Origin: Ruminococcus sp. AM22-13 | Lineage (GTDB): Bacteria; Bacillota; Clostridia; Lachnospirales; Lachnospiraceae | Length of the DNA stretch: 64,000 nucleotides | Assembly: GCF_003471165.1 (NCBI RefSeq) | Contig: NZ_QRIL01000006.1 | Coordinates: forward strand, 417-64,416 | Direction of reading: 5' to 3' | In this document: positions 25,436-34,709 of the stretch, piece by piece | Position numbering within the stretch: position 1 is the stretch's first letter | Layout: every line of letters starts with the position of its first letter | Notes under the pieces: model-generated | Seen by the model: only the letters and a program-made list of their open reading frames with translations | Database searches by the model: none | What the model was told of the DNA's origin: nothing | Position numbers and translations under genes: made by a program

Positions 25436-26683
25436 TTACCATTCCACTGTCTCTGTCCAGGTCTTACCGCTGGAAGGGAACAATTCTCCAAATCCCAGAT
25501 CGGTTACTGTCACTTTACATTCTGTTGCTGAAATATACTGTAATTCCAGTAAAAGTCTGGTCGTTTTATTCGGGCGCAGAGGAATACCAGGCAGCATCAT
25601 ACCTACTTTTCTCTTCTCCGGTCTGTCATAAGTGCTTACCGTAAACACCAGTTCCTCTGTATCATCAAGAATAATTTCACAGGATGATTTGCTGTCATAC
25701 CAGTTATTCCCGGCCTCGATCATCGGATAATATGTCGGAGATCCCATTACTCTCATTTCCATTCCGACATCGGCCATCACAAGGTTATCACTTAAGAAAC
25801 GATAACCTTTCAATGCCTTATTCTCCGTTCTCTCTTTGCCGGCAGAGCACGCTCCTTTTGCAAAAAGATTATTTCCATAGAAAACTTTTCGCTTCTGATA
25901 ACATAACAATCTGACAGACTGTTCTGCCCAGTCCTGGGAAAATCCCTCTCCTGTGATCTGAATACTGGAGAACAAATCTTTTCCAAGTGTTTTCTGGACG
26001 AATTTACAGAATTCAGAATCTCTTTCCTGTCCGTCAGCAGGAAGTGTTGTTTCTACAGCCTCTTCCAGCTTTACAGTCACCGGTTTTGTCGCACCATTCA
26101 TCGTCATCTTACGGAAAGATACGCTGTCCGGTTTAAATGCATACCAGGCAACACTGCGGTTCCATGTTTCTCTTTTCTGGGATAACACATAGTAATAGAA
26201 ACTTTCCCCGTAATCCAGAAGCATATATTTCTCATGTGGAAATCCCAGCGATTCAAATGCCTTCTGGAAATTCTCTACCTGAATCTCTGTCAGATGTGGC
26301 AGTGTCACTGCCACACATTTTATATTCTTGACCAGATCTGCTACTCCAAGAAACTTAAGCATTCCCTGCAAGAACTGTGCAAGAATTTCCCATGGTGCAA
26401 GCTTTCTTCCTTCTGACAATACGAAATCCTTTTTCTCGCAGATTCCATAGACATCATCAATCATGATTCCGCCCTTTTCGCGGGCAAAGTATTCAGCCTC
26501 CAAACCCACACAGTAATCCTTCTGTTCAGGTCTGTAACATACACAGCTTGGGGCTTCATACTGATTTCCGCCAGCCTTCATGGAAAGAGATCTTGCCTCT
26601 TCTCCCTTGCGGTCATAATAACATATCTGAGAATATTCTTTACCAAAATCAATTCCAACGATTAAATCACGAATTTCGTTCAT
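25436..26683 (-). CDS. DUF5716-type Hsp70/actin-fold protein
   Basis: A 415-aa cytoplasmic protein. The N-terminus LIVGIDFGKEYSQICYYDRK has the phosphate-1 loop layout of the actin/Hsp70/sugar kinase fold (compare GIDLGTTNS in DnaK). VKNIKCVAVTLPHLTEIQ and YMLLDYGESFYYYVLSQK look like the connect and second-domain elements, and NLVMADVGMEMRV may be a degenerate phosphate-2 or adenosine segment. The last 90 residues form a beta-rich region (EIILDDTEELVFTVSTYD, LELQYISATECKVTVTDLG), reminiscent of an Hsp70 substrate domain. I take it as DUF5716; function unknown. It overlaps the upstream DUF5717 gene by 17 nt, implying coupled synthesis. Confidence 0.75.
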   Translation of the reverse strand: MNEIRDLIVGIDFGKEYSQICYYDRKGEEARSLSMKAGGNQYEAPSCVCYRPEQKDYCVGLEAEYFAREKGGIMIDDVYGICEKKDFVLSEGRKLAPWEILAQFLQGMLKFLGVADLVKNIKCVAVTLPHLTEIQVENFQKAFESLGFPHEKYMLLDYGESFYYYVLSQKRETWNRSVAWYAFKPDSVSFRKMTMNGATKPVTVKLEEAVETTLPADGQERDSEFCKFVQKTLGKDLFSSIQITGEGFSQDWAEQSVRLLCYQKRKVFYGNNLFAKGACSAGKERTENKALKGYRFLSDNLVMADVGMEMRVMGSPTYYPMIEAGNNWYDSKSSCEIILDDTEELVFTVSTYDRPEKRKVGMMLPGIPLRPNKTTRLLLELQYISATECKVTVTDLGFGELFPSSGKTWTETVEW

Positions 26684-29600
26684 CTGTTCCTCCTGGTTTC
26701 AGGGTTATCTGTTCCTGTTCTTCTTTTTCGATCACGAACATATTCTGTACGTACTGTTCCTGGCGAAGATAATTCTTTACCTGAGAAAGCACTTCCTTAC
26801 TCTTATCCAGTCTTCGTGCAGAAAGCATCTGGTTAATCATATGATACTTGCTCACAGGAGCACCCTCAACCTTACTCATAGTGATCACGCGTTCCTGTGT
26901 TTCATTTACCTGATCTCCCACTTCTGATCTGAAATAATATCTCAGAGTTTCGCCATAAAACAAAGTGAACGCCTTCGCAAAAATACCTTCATACAGATTG
27001 CGGAGCGGCTCTGTCTGGTATTTCACCTGATTTCCAAGCCCTGCATCAAATGCATAATATAAGGTTACTTTTGCAGATGGGTCTGCATGATACTCCACAA
27101 AAGTCTTGTCATCCAGCTGATATGGACTGAGAATAGATACCGGAAGTTTCTTAAAGAACGCAAAGCACATATCTTTTTTTATACATTCCTGCAGGATTTC
27201 TCTGGCATTTTCCAGCTGTTTTTCTTTCAGGTTCTTCTCCTTTGAATATGCCTCCAACAGTGCAAGACTGCATACAAAATCAACCGGACTCTTTTGTTCA
27301 TATGCATTCTCCAGCTGACTTCTCACGAAAATGCTCATTGGATATTCTCTTACAAATGTTCCAAATGCCACCTGTGTAAGATATGCCCCTGCTATGTTTT
27401 CTTTTCCGCTGTGATGTACGTAATCTTCAAAGATTTTCTCTCCTTCTTTACGGTAATCAGCTGTAAACATCAGTAACTGAAGGAGTTTTTCCTCAAGCTC
27501 ATACGTATCCATCTCGAAGCCCTGTGCACTTTTCCAGACAGATATCAGCTCATCTATCGGACCATATCTGTAATCCATCAAATATTTCAGAATCACTTCG
27601 TCATATTTTCCATATCTGTAAACATCAGATGCAAGTGCAATCAGTTCATCATCCTCTTTCATCTCACATCGTGTCAGCATTCTGCTGATAAGCTTCAACT
27701 GACTTTCTACGCGGATTCCCTCGTATCCAAATTTAGAAACAACCACCATTGCCTGCTGATACAGTCCCTTTGCGATCAGCACTTCCAGAAGCCCTGTTCT
27801 GTCCACCTGGGCATATTTTTCGTAATCCATTTCTCTCAGATACTCATCCGTCACATCATCTTTGATATGTTCTGAATAGTAAGAAAGTAGTTTCTCTCTG
27901 ACAGCTCTCTGGTATTCGTCTGAGAATTCCTCTGTATCCGGAATCTTCTGGAATGCTTTCAGATTATCCTGACTGGCTTCGGTATTCTCACTGCAATGAA
28001 GCACCAGTCCCGGTTCTTCTATATCAAAGGCAAGAACCTTATCTATCAATTCCCGTTCATCAAACAGTTTCTTGATATTATAATCTACTGTTGAAGCATA
28101 CCGTCTCTGGTTTGCGTCTTGAAACAGGATCACAGCATCATCCGTATAAATTCTCGGATATGCCACACCCTGCATACATGGATAGATTTCTTCTGTCCGA
28201 AGCTGCTCATGACGTACGATCACATATCGTATTTTCTTGTCATCACAGTAAAGTCTGTTCGTAAACATCTTTCCGGCAATCAGAGAGGCCTGTCCCTCTG
28301 TTTTTGGATTACTTAAAAATTCCTGATAAAGAACCGCATAGTTCTCATTCATCTTTCCTTCTTTTGCCTTACGCATGGCAAAGACCTTCATGTGATCGCT
28401 GTAATCCGCATATGTCTGTGGCTGACGTCCTCTGTTACCCACGATACTTGCATAAATAAATGCTTTTTTATCATCACCAAGTGATGTGTTATTATATGTG
28501 AAATACATCAAAAGAGGTTTCGGGAGTTCTCTTTGATAGGAAGTGTCCATAGTCTCCACATAATACTCATATAATCTCGTCAGGCGGATTCCCTTCTCCA
28601 CTGCCAGTGAAAACCATCTGAAATACTCTTGTTTTCTTGGGTTTCCAAGCATGATATATCTGCAGATAGCTTCCAGGGTATCATCTGATTCAAAAGCATC
28701 ATAACCCATCGCCAGTGCTCTGTACATACTTGTGTTAAACTCTCTCTCATATCCTGTAAGATAGGCAAATCTCATCACAAGTTCTTCCGTCAGAAGACCT
28801 TTCTCTCCTGCAAACAAGAACACCTGTGTCCAGAAACTGCTCATTCTGTGGAGAAGTGAAGTATCACTGCTGATGTAATTCCATGCTTCCAGATACAGGA
28901 AAGGACTTCTGCATCCCTTCTCAAAAAGTTCTTCCATCATAAATACAAGTCTTGATGAAGAACCTTTCTCTTCAACAGTTACTTCCTGCCAGAGTTTAAA
29001 GAGCAGGAAACTATCCTCTTTCTGTAAAAAGAAGCTGCGCAGACGTCTTGCCGCCTGTTCTCTGTCTTTATGCAATCCGGTAAGAACGCAAAGGTAGAGA
29101 TATACTCCTGCCTGTTCCAGATTCTCCCTGGAAAAATTCTGATGTTTAAATTTCTTAAGGATTTCCTTTGCCTGTTCTTCCTCTCCTTCCATATGAAGAA
29201 TATATGCTTCATACATCTGGTATTCCGGATAATCACAGCCCTCTTCCTTCAGCTGATTAAGTACAAATCTGCTGCTGCCGATCCAGGTCTTACCATCCAT
29301 TCTCTTACAGGAATATTCCAACAGATCCCGCATCAGTTCCAGCTTGTGGCGTTTGACATGAATCTCTGTCTTAAGCTGCACCTGCGGCTCCATTGATGCG
29401 GTGATCTGATAGACCAGCTGCTGATAAGGACTCTTTACAATGATCTCACCAAACTGGCATCCTTTTTTGAGCTTCTCTTTGTGTATCACATATTCTACCT
29501 GATAGTAGCTGCCTATGAAATCTTCATCTGTAACCACATGTCTGGTAACTTCCAGAAAATCTCCCTTTGCCTCAACGTCCAGTCTGAGATGTCCCCATCC

Positions 29601-30254
29601 GTTCTTTCTTACAGCAAATGATTCACGTACAGATTCATTAATATCATAAAAGCTGTTATGGTCTGCCTTTAATTCAATTTTTACAGCTTCCTTCCTGCCC
29701 GTCGCAACAAGAAATTCCTCTACATTCTGAAATGTCACAGGCTGTTTGGAAAGTCCTTTATAAAGGGCTTTCTCCTTCCTGCCGGCATCTTTTAAAAGAA
29801 GTTCAAATTTATGATCCGTAAAAATACGATATGCTTCTTTAAAATCATCTTTCGCAATGTCGACAAACGTATCCACATCCGGAACTTCGCCGGCTATGCT
29901 CTTAAGTTCTGTTTTCTCTGCCTGGATTGCAAATGGAAGCTTATATTCTCCAATATTTGTAGTAAAGCAAATCCATCCTTCATGTTTCTCACCAGGACGC
30001 ATTCCCATACCGTCTATCCCATACTGCAGTCTCACAGTAGTCCCCGAAAACTTCTCTGTTCCAGGTACAACACGCCTGTTGGAAGAAGTAATATATCCTC
30101 TGATCTTTTCGTTATCCTCTGTTCCGAAATACAGTTCTCCTTTATACACTTCTCCCGCTTTCAGCGTTACTTCTATCTTATCCTGTGAAAAAAGGAGCTG
30201 TGGCTGCTCATGTCTGAATTTTCCGCTTAATAGTTCTTCTATCGTCTTTTTCAA
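26667..30254 (-). CDS. DUF5717-type giant protein
   Basis: A 1195-aa cytoplasmic protein starting at a TTG (30254) with AAGGTGG 7 nt upstream. The first 320 residues contain two beta-sandwich-like blocks with similar wording (VTLKAGEVYKGELYFGTED with EGWICFTTNIGEYKLPFAIQ; then LRLDVEAKGDFLEVTR with GEIIVKSPYQQLVYQI). The remaining 870 residues are almost entirely helical, with TPR-like spacing (YEAYILHMEGEEEQAKEIL, LLEVLIAKGLYQQAMVV). No catalytic motif is recognised. It matches what I know as DUF5717, found in Lachnospiraceae beside DUF5716. It heads the operon 30254-24628. The layout suggests a scaffold for the Hsp70-fold partner, which is inference. Confidence 0.75.
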   Translation of the reverse strand: MKKTIEELLSGKFRHEQPQLLFSQDKIEVTLKAGEVYKGELYFGTEDNEKIRGYITSSNRRVVPGTEKFSGTTVRLQYGIDGMGMRPGEKHEGWICFTTNIGEYKLPFAIQAEKTELKSIAGEVPDVDTFVDIAKDDFKEAYRIFTDHKFELLLKDAGRKEKALYKGLSKQPVTFQNVEEFLVATGRKEAVKIELKADHNSFYDINESVRESFAVRKNGWGHLRLDVEAKGDFLEVTRHVVTDEDFIGSYYQVEYVIHKEKLKKGCQFGEIIVKSPYQQLVYQITASMEPQVQLKTEIHVKRHKLELMRDLLEYSCKRMDGKTWIGSSRFVLNQLKEEGCDYPEYQMYEAYILHMEGEEEQAKEILKKFKHQNFSRENLEQAGVYLYLCVLTGLHKDREQAARRLRSFFLQKEDSFLLFKLWQEVTVEEKGSSSRLVFMMEELFEKGCRSPFLYLEAWNYISSDTSLLHRMSSFWTQVFLFAGEKGLLTEELVMRFAYLTGYEREFNTSMYRALAMGYDAFESDDTLEAICRYIMLGNPRKQEYFRWFSLAVEKGIRLTRLYEYYVETMDTSYQRELPKPLLMYFTYNNTSLGDDKKAFIYASIVGNRGRQPQTYADYSDHMKVFAMRKAKEGKMNENYAVLYQEFLSNPKTEGQASLIAGKMFTNRLYCDDKKIRYVIVRHEQLRTEEIYPCMQGVAYPRIYTDDAVILFQDANQRRYASTVDYNIKKLFDERELIDKVLAFDIEEPGLVLHCSENTEASQDNLKAFQKIPDTEEFSDEYQRAVREKLLSYYSEHIKDDVTDEYLREMDYEKYAQVDRTGLLEVLIAKGLYQQAMVVVSKFGYEGIRVESQLKLISRMLTRCEMKEDDELIALASDVYRYGKYDEVILKYLMDYRYGPIDELISVWKSAQGFEMDTYELEEKLLQLLMFTADYRKEGEKIFEDYVHHSGKENIAGAYLTQVAFGTFVREYPMSIFVRSQLENAYEQKSPVDFVCSLALLEAYSKEKNLKEKQLENAREILQECIKKDMCFAFFKKLPVSILSPYQLDDKTFVEYHADPSAKVTLYYAFDAGLGNQVKYQTEPLRNLYEGIFAKAFTLFYGETLRYYFRSEVGDQVNETQERVITMSKVEGAPVSKYHMINQMLSARRLDKSKEVLSQVKNYLRQEQYVQNMFVIEKEEQEQITLKPGGTDERNS

Positions 30255-30367
30255 AATTGTCCACCTTATATCCTTGCTTAAATTACTAAGCTGCTGTTCG
30301 CTTTATGACCAATACATAGTTATTTTGAAAACGATGTACCAGTAACGTCACAAAGCCTATTGCGTTT

Positions 30368-30396
30368 AATTATACACCACAAACTGTATCCGCGCA
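30368..30396 (-). promoter_or_regulatory. Promoter of the DUF5717-DUF5716 operon
   Basis: Minus strand: TTGCGC (30396-30391), 17-bp spacer, TATAAT (30373-30368). The leader is about 105 nt. Confidence 0.6.
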
Positions 30397-30480
30397 ACAG
30401 CCCTCACCTTGGGATTTTCGTGAATAATTTTTATTCGTTACCGGATACACAGCAAATAGCAGCCGTTATTTTATTTATTA

Positions 30481-30509
30481 TTGCACGAAGCCAAATTGTC
30501 TTATATAAT
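30481..30509 (+). promoter_or_regulatory. Promoter of the transglutaminase-like gene
   Basis: TTGCAC (30481-30486), 17-bp spacer, TATAAT (30504-30509). The leader is about 130 nt. Confidence 0.7.
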
Positions 30510-30643
30510 AGTTTATATCTTATAATTGAGACAAGTAATTCTTCTGAAATAATCTGTTTTATCAGAAACAAGCGCGTCAAAAACCTGTTTCATACAGGCG
30601 GGCGAAATGGTCTGCTTAATCACTCAGACAACGGAGGTATCTT

Positions 30644-31450
30644 ATGAAAAAGCTAAAAGTATTTTCAATCTCTGCAATTTTTATTGCTATCTGCTGCTCC
30701 CTTTTCTTTTCAGCTTCAGTTTTTGCAGCATCGAAATACCGCGACAAGTTCAACCGCAATCCCAGTGGAAATATCTACTATTATGATGAAAACGGACATA
30801 CTGTAAAGGGATTCGTTACAATCCGCGGAAAGAAATACTACTTTAATGAAAAAGGAATCCAGCAGAATGGCTGGCAGAAAATAAAAGGCAACTATTATTT
30901 CTTCCAGATTCGCAGCGGAAGTGCTGCTTCCATGGTAACTTCCCAGCGTGTTAATGGCATTTATCTTACAAAAAGTGGAAAGGCCCGCTATAACAGTGAA
31001 GAAAAACGAAAACTAAATCTCATGGTTACCGCCAATCAGGTAATGCATCATGTAACAAAGAAAAATATGTCCAAACCGGAAAAATTGTGGAGATGCTATC
31101 TGAAGGCAGTCAGCTACGGATACGGCGGAACCGGCAACGACTATGATTTCCGCTATTATTATTCAAACTGGGATGTCAGCTATGCAGAGGATATGTTCTA
31201 TCGAGGACATGGCGACTGCTTTGCTTTCGCATCCGCATTCGCTTACCTTGCAAATGCTGTTGGATTCGAAGCCAAAGTTATTTCCTCCGGCGGACATGGA
31301 TGGGCAGAAATAAAAGGCGCAGTCTGTGATCCAAACTGGGCCAAGGGCACCGGAAATATTGAAAGATATTATCGAATGAGCTATGATCTAAGCGGTGTGG
31401 ACGGACGCCCTTATTATAAAGGAAACAGAGCTTACGTAATTACAATCTAA
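30644..31450 (+). CDS. Secreted transglutaminase-like protein with wall-binding repeats
   Basis: A 268-aa exported protein. Residues 1-28 are a signal peptide (LFFSASVFA). Residues 40-110 hold two to three cell-wall/choline-binding type repeats (GFVTIRGKKYYFNEKGI, QNGWQKIKGNYYFF). Residues 125-268 are a transglutaminase-like domain with the catalytic triad in order: Cys192 in RGHGDCFAFASAFAYLANAVG, His218 in SSGGHGWAEIK and Asp229 in VCDPNWAKG. Such proteins cross-link or proteolyse on the cell surface; the substrate is unknown. ATG 30644 follows GGAGG. Single gene, closed by the terminator at 31456-31504. Confidence 0.9.
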   Translation: MKKLKVFSISAIFIAICCSLFFSASVFAASKYRDKFNRNPSGNIYYYDENGHTVKGFVTIRGKKYYFNEKGIQQNGWQKIKGNYYFFQIRSGSAASMVTSQRVNGIYLTKSGKARYNSEEKRKLNLMVTANQVMHHVTKKNMSKPEKLWRCYLKAVSYGYGGTGNDYDFRYYYSNWDVSYAEDMFYRGHGDCFAFASAFAYLANAVGFEAKVISSGGHGWAEIKGAVCDPNWAKGTGNIERYYRMSYDLSGVDGRPYYKGNRAYVITI

Positions 31451-31455
31451 GCATC

Positions 31456-31504
31456 AAAAAAAGTTTCGGACAAACCTGTCGCCCAGGTTCTCCGAAACTT
31501 TTTT
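31456..31504. terminator. Bidirectional terminator
   Basis: AAAAAAAGTTTCGGA and TCCGAAACTTTTTT form the outer stem, with AACCTG/CAGGTT inside. It serves the plus-strand transglutaminase gene and the convergent glycerate kinase gene. Confidence 0.9.
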
Positions 31505-31507
31505 ACT

Positions 31508-32653
31508 TTACTTCCTCCCCATGTTCATCAGACGAAATACCTGTTCCACAGTATCTGTCATATTAGCTTTTGCATTTTCAGGTTTCATGGCTTCTTCTAA
31601 TGTTACCACCCCTCTAAGAATCGGGAAGAAGGCATCGATTCCGTTCTGATTACATGCAACTGCTTCTTTTGTAACGCTTCCTGCGAAAGCAATGACAGGA
31701 ATATCATGTTTTTTTGCAAGACGCGCTACTCCGACAGGGGCTTTTCCCATCGCTGTCTGTCCGTCTAATCTGCCTTCTCCTGTAATTACAATATCTGCAT
31801 TTTCCATATATTTTTCCAGACAGGTTTCTTCTAACACAATCTTAATTCCCGACTCCAGAACCGCATTTGTAAAACTTAAGAATGCAAAACCGAGTCCTCC
31901 TGCTGCACCTGTTCCCGCCTGATTTGCATTGGCTTTTGTAAATTTCTTTTCAGCCAGTTTGGCATAGTGTTTCAGCCAGTTATCCATCTGCATGACCATA
32001 GACGGAGTTGCACCTTTCTGTGGTCCATACACAGCACTGCAGCCATTCTCTCCGCAAAGAATATTGGTGACATCACAGGCAACCCGGAACTCACATTCTG
32101 CCAATTCAGGAAGTACATATTCATCTGTAATCTCTTCCAATACCTCAAGTCCTCTCGCCCCAAAAGGAACCTGTTTTCCTTCTTTATCAAGAAATCCATA
32201 TCCTAACGCCTGAAGCATTCCAACTCCACCATCATTGGTCGCACTGCCGCCAATTCCTACGATAAAGCGTCTGCATCCTTTGGCAATCGCATCTTTGATC
32301 ACTTCACCAACTCCATAAGTCGTCGTGTAAAGCGGATTTCTTTTTTCATCCGGAACAAGGGTGATTCCCGCTGCGCCTGACATTTCAATTACTGCTGTAT
32401 GACTGCTTTCAATGATTCCATACTCACAATTTACCGGAATTCCAAGAGGTCCTGTTACCATTACATTCTGTGTAACTCCACTCATACCGCTTACCAATGC
32501 CTCGACAGTTCCCTCTCCTCCGTCTGCCAGAGGTCTTACTACGATTTCCGCATCCTGTCCATGAACTCTGCGGATTCCGTCAGCAATGGCATAGCCAGCT
32601 TCCATGGAGCTTAAGCTTCCTTTTAAAGAATCGATTGCAATTACCGCTTTCAT
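31508..32653 (-). CDS. glxK: Glycerate kinase
   Basis: A 381-aa glycerate 2-kinase of the GarK/GlxK family, which phosphorylates D-glycerate using ATP to feed lower glycolysis. Landmarks: IAIDSLKGSLSSMEA near the N-terminus, VRPLADGGEGTVEAL, IVGIGGSATNDGGVGMLQALG (nucleotide-binding Gly-rich segment), VACDVTNILCGENG and VITGEGRLDGQTAMGKAP. Length fits the family (about 380). ATG 32653 has AAGGAGAAG upstream. No glycerate, glyoxylate or tartronate genes are adjacent. The symbol is by family resemblance; garK would be equally acceptable. Confidence 0.93.
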   Translation of the reverse strand: MKAVIAIDSLKGSLSSMEAGYAIADGIRRVHGQDAEIVVRPLADGGEGTVEALVSGMSGVTQNVMVTGPLGIPVNCEYGIIESSHTAVIEMSGAAGITLVPDEKRNPLYTTTYGVGEVIKDAIAKGCRRFIVGIGGSATNDGGVGMLQALGYGFLDKEGKQVPFGARGLEVLEEITDEYVLPELAECEFRVACDVTNILCGENGCSAVYGPQKGATPSMVMQMDNWLKHYAKLAEKKFTKANANQAGTGAAGGLGFAFLSFTNAVLESGIKIVLEETCLEKYMENADIVITGEGRLDGQTAMGKAPVGVARLAKKHDIPVIAFAGSVTKEAVACNQNGIDAFFPILRGVVTLEEAMKPENAKANMTDTVEQVFRLMNMGRK

Positions 32654-32779
32654 ACTTCATCTTCTCCTTTTGTATTCCTTTGGTAATATCTTACAACCAA
32701 AACCAGACAGATTCCAAATTACTGTCTCACCAATCTTACGGTTTCCTATGATTCCTACTGTCATGTCATGGAGTTCTTT

Positions 32780-33047
32780 TTAACCTATTAATACCTTTTT
32801 CCCACGAAAAGCAAAACCGTAGCACCGTATTCTCTCCTGTTTTATTCCTCTTGCCTCCAGTTCACTAATATAATATTTATCCTGTATTTGTTTTTTTGCC
32901 GCTTTTACAGTGTCTTCCAATGTAGGTTCTCCAGCTTCGCATACTTTAAATTCCAGTTTTATCTACAAGAAAACAGTTATTTTCTCTGATGTATGCAAAA
33001 TCCTGCGCTCCCAGAGATACCGTCTGTCTCAAAGTGATTACCTCCAT
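32780..33047 (-). pseudogene. Remnant of an AAA-ATPase / DUF1703 nuclease-like gene
   Basis: The minus strand starts like family members (TLRQTVSLGAQDFAYIRENN then CFLVDKTG; typical: I.sF..ir..gy.YVDKT) and stops after about 34 codons. It is immediately followed, in other frames, by the family C-terminus: GEPTLEDTVKAAKKQIQDKY then YISELEARGIKQERIRCYGF and AFRGKKVLI before a TAA at 32780-32782. The central 400 or so residues (P-loop domain) are gone. It is an internally deleted relic of the common AAA-ATPase-like DUF1703 family found in multiple copies in gut anaerobes. Confidence 0.75.
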
Positions 33048-33195
33048 CTGAAAATCATGTATCAGGCAGACTTCTCGTCTATCCGTTACTCATTTTATTT
33101 AGTTTAACATGAAGCAACAGGCAAAACAAGTTATTGTCAGTCTTTATAAATAAAATTACAAATGGGTAATTGCCGGACTCGTAAACACAGAGTCA

Positions 33196-33343
33196 AGCGG
33201 ATATTCGCAATCCGCTTCGCTACTTGCTCATAACCGAATAACTGCTTCGCAGTTTATCAGAAGGAGCTTGCACTCCTCCTGATACAAGTAAGTCCCCACC
33301 CACTGCTTATTGCTTTTCGCAATTGAAGCAGGGGACTTACTTG
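33196..33343. repeat. Palindrome cluster, repeat family R2
   Basis: Three successive palindromes: AGCGGAT-attcgca-ATCCGCT (33196-33216), TATCAG...CTGATA with AAGGAG/CTCCT inside (33255-33284), and CAAGTAAGTCCCC ... GGGGACTTACTTG (33285-33297 with 33331-33343). The last could end the minus-strand NMO gene region. The left part recurs at 35457-35508. Confidence 0.7.
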
Positions 33344-33349
33344 ATTCGG

Positions 33350-34399
33350 TTAAAACAACTCACTAATCACTTCCTGCACTGTCTCCAGCCGGTCTGCTTT
33401 CCATGCTTTCGCACCGCAGAACAACAATCCATCATCCACATTTCCTTTTACTGCATTGATCAGGCCATCTGTAATGCAATATGGAATTTCTTTTGGGCTG
33501 CATTTTACCAGGCATCCATGACATGGGCTGTGTGATATCTGTTCACCGCTCATCACACGTTTCATAAATTTGTTCATAATTGCACGTCCAGGCATTCCTA
33601 CAGGGCTTTTTACAATGGCAATATCTTCTTTTCTGGCATTTAAGTGCGCTTCTTTGTACCGGATATCTGCATCACATTCTTCTGTTGTTATAAAACGGGT
33701 AGCTACCTGGACTCCATCCACTCCCAACGCAGCTACTTTCTGCACGTCTTCTTTATCGCAGATTCCACCAGCTACAATTACGGGAACTTCTGTCTGATAT
33801 TTCTCCGCATAGGATTCTACTGTTGCAATTATTTTCTTTATCTCTTCGCTGTAAGATTCTTCTGTATATTTTTCCAGTTCATCTTTATGAAAACCAAGAT
33901 GGCCGCCTGCCTGCGGTCCTTCGATAACTACCAGATCTGCTGTTCTTTTATATTTTCTATCCCAATATTTCAGGATTACTTTTGCAGATTTATCTGTGGA
34001 AACAATAGGAGCAATCTTTGTCAAACTGCCCTTGACCAGTTCCGGAAGCTCTGTAGGAAGCCCTGCACCGGATATGATGATATCTGCGCCTGCCTTTACA
34101 GCTGCTTTTACGTGGGATGAATATTCTTTCAATGCGACCATAATGTTATATCCTATGATTCCATCCGGTGAAATTGCACGGGCTTTTTTCATCTCACTGC
34201 CGATTGCCCTCTCATTAGCTGCTGCCGGATTTTTATCAAAATCTGCTTCTCTGTAACCGATCTGCGCCGTAGATATAACACCAACACCGCCTTCTTTCGC
34301 AACAGATCCGGCAAGTCTTCCCAGGCTGATGCCAACTCCCATTCCACCCTGAATCAGTGGAATTCTTGTGATTTTATCTCCTATTTTAAAATTCTTCAT
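33350..34399 (-). CDS. Nitronate monooxygenase-like FMN enzyme
   Basis: A 349-aa TIM-barrel flavoprotein of the nitronate monooxygenase/2-nitropropane dioxygenase family, also related to enoyl-ACP reductase FabK. Landmarks: IPLIQGGMGVGISLGRLAGSVA at the N-terminus, GYNIMVALKEYSSHVKAAVKAGAD, VIEGPQAGGHLGFHK (conserved Gly-Gly-His), VPVIVAGGICDKEDVQ and GVDGVQVATRFITTEE. The C-terminal CHGCLVKCSPKEIPYC block has four Cys, seen in a clostridial subgroup. ATG 34399 follows AGGAGAA. There is no fatty-acid synthesis context, so NMO-like is preferred over FabK. Confidence 0.88.
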   Translation of the reverse strand: MKNFKIGDKITRIPLIQGGMGVGISLGRLAGSVAKEGGVGVISTAQIGYREADFDKNPAAANERAIGSEMKKARAISPDGIIGYNIMVALKEYSSHVKAAVKAGADIIISGAGLPTELPELVKGSLTKIAPIVSTDKSAKVILKYWDRKYKRTADLVVIEGPQAGGHLGFHKDELEKYTEESYSEEIKKIIATVESYAEKYQTEVPVIVAGGICDKEDVQKVAALGVDGVQVATRFITTEECDADIRYKEAHLNARKEDIAIVKSPVGMPGRAIMNKFMKRVMSGEQISHSPCHGCLVKCSPKEIPYCITDGLINAVKGNVDDGLLFCGAKAWKADRLETVQEVISELF

Positions 34400-34586
34400 C
34401 TGTTTTCTCCTGTTCTTGTTTTGATATTTTGTTTGCCTTCAAAATATTTTGATATTCAAAGTATATCATAAATTCCATTCTTGTCAAGAAAAACTATTTA
34501 ATATAGTTTTTAATACTATATATGTGTATTTCCGAATGATCTTACATCATACTTCTCATATTATCAAATAAATCATAAAATGTAGA

Positions 34587-34610
34587 ATTACTGCTCACTC
34601 CGTACCCAGT
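34587..34610. repeat. End fragment of repeat R1
   Basis: ATTACTGCTCACTCCG followed by TACCCAGT matches the end block of the R1 copy at 58043-58187 with a few changes. Confidence 0.5.
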
Positions 34611-34639
34611 GCGGATCGTAAACTTTTTTTTATATTTAG

Positions 34640-34668
34640 TTGACATTTTGTACTTTTATATGTTAAAG
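34640..34668 (+). promoter_or_regulatory. Promoter of the mini-ORF/bioY operon, possible BirA site
   Basis: TTGACA (34640-34645), 17-bp spacer, TTAAAG (34663-34668). The ends form an imperfect inverted pair (AGTTGACAT / ATGTTAAAGT), loosely like a BirA operator (TTGTTAAC...GTTAACAA). The operator reading is weak. Confidence 0.45.
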
Positions 34669-34709
34669 TAATATCCATACACAAAAATCGCAGGAAGGAC
34701 ATCACTATT

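Larger units (their letters stand above)
30255..30643. other. Divergent promoter region DUF5717 / transglutaminase-like
   Basis: A 389-bp gap containing a promoter in each direction (30368-30396 minus, 30481-30509 plus). Near 30314-30343 it carries a 29-nt word also found at the end of the PAP2 gene (49687-49715). No ORF was recognised. Confidence 0.6.
34400..34709. other. Divergent promoter region NMO-like / bioY
   Basis: A 310-bp AT-rich gap with a fragment of repeat R1 (34587-34610) and the bioY-operon promoter (34640-34668). Nothing else was recognised. Confidence 0.5.

Noticed and set aside
33173-33343. CRISPR-like repeats
   Set aside because: The palindromes differ from each other and are not regularly spaced direct repeats.
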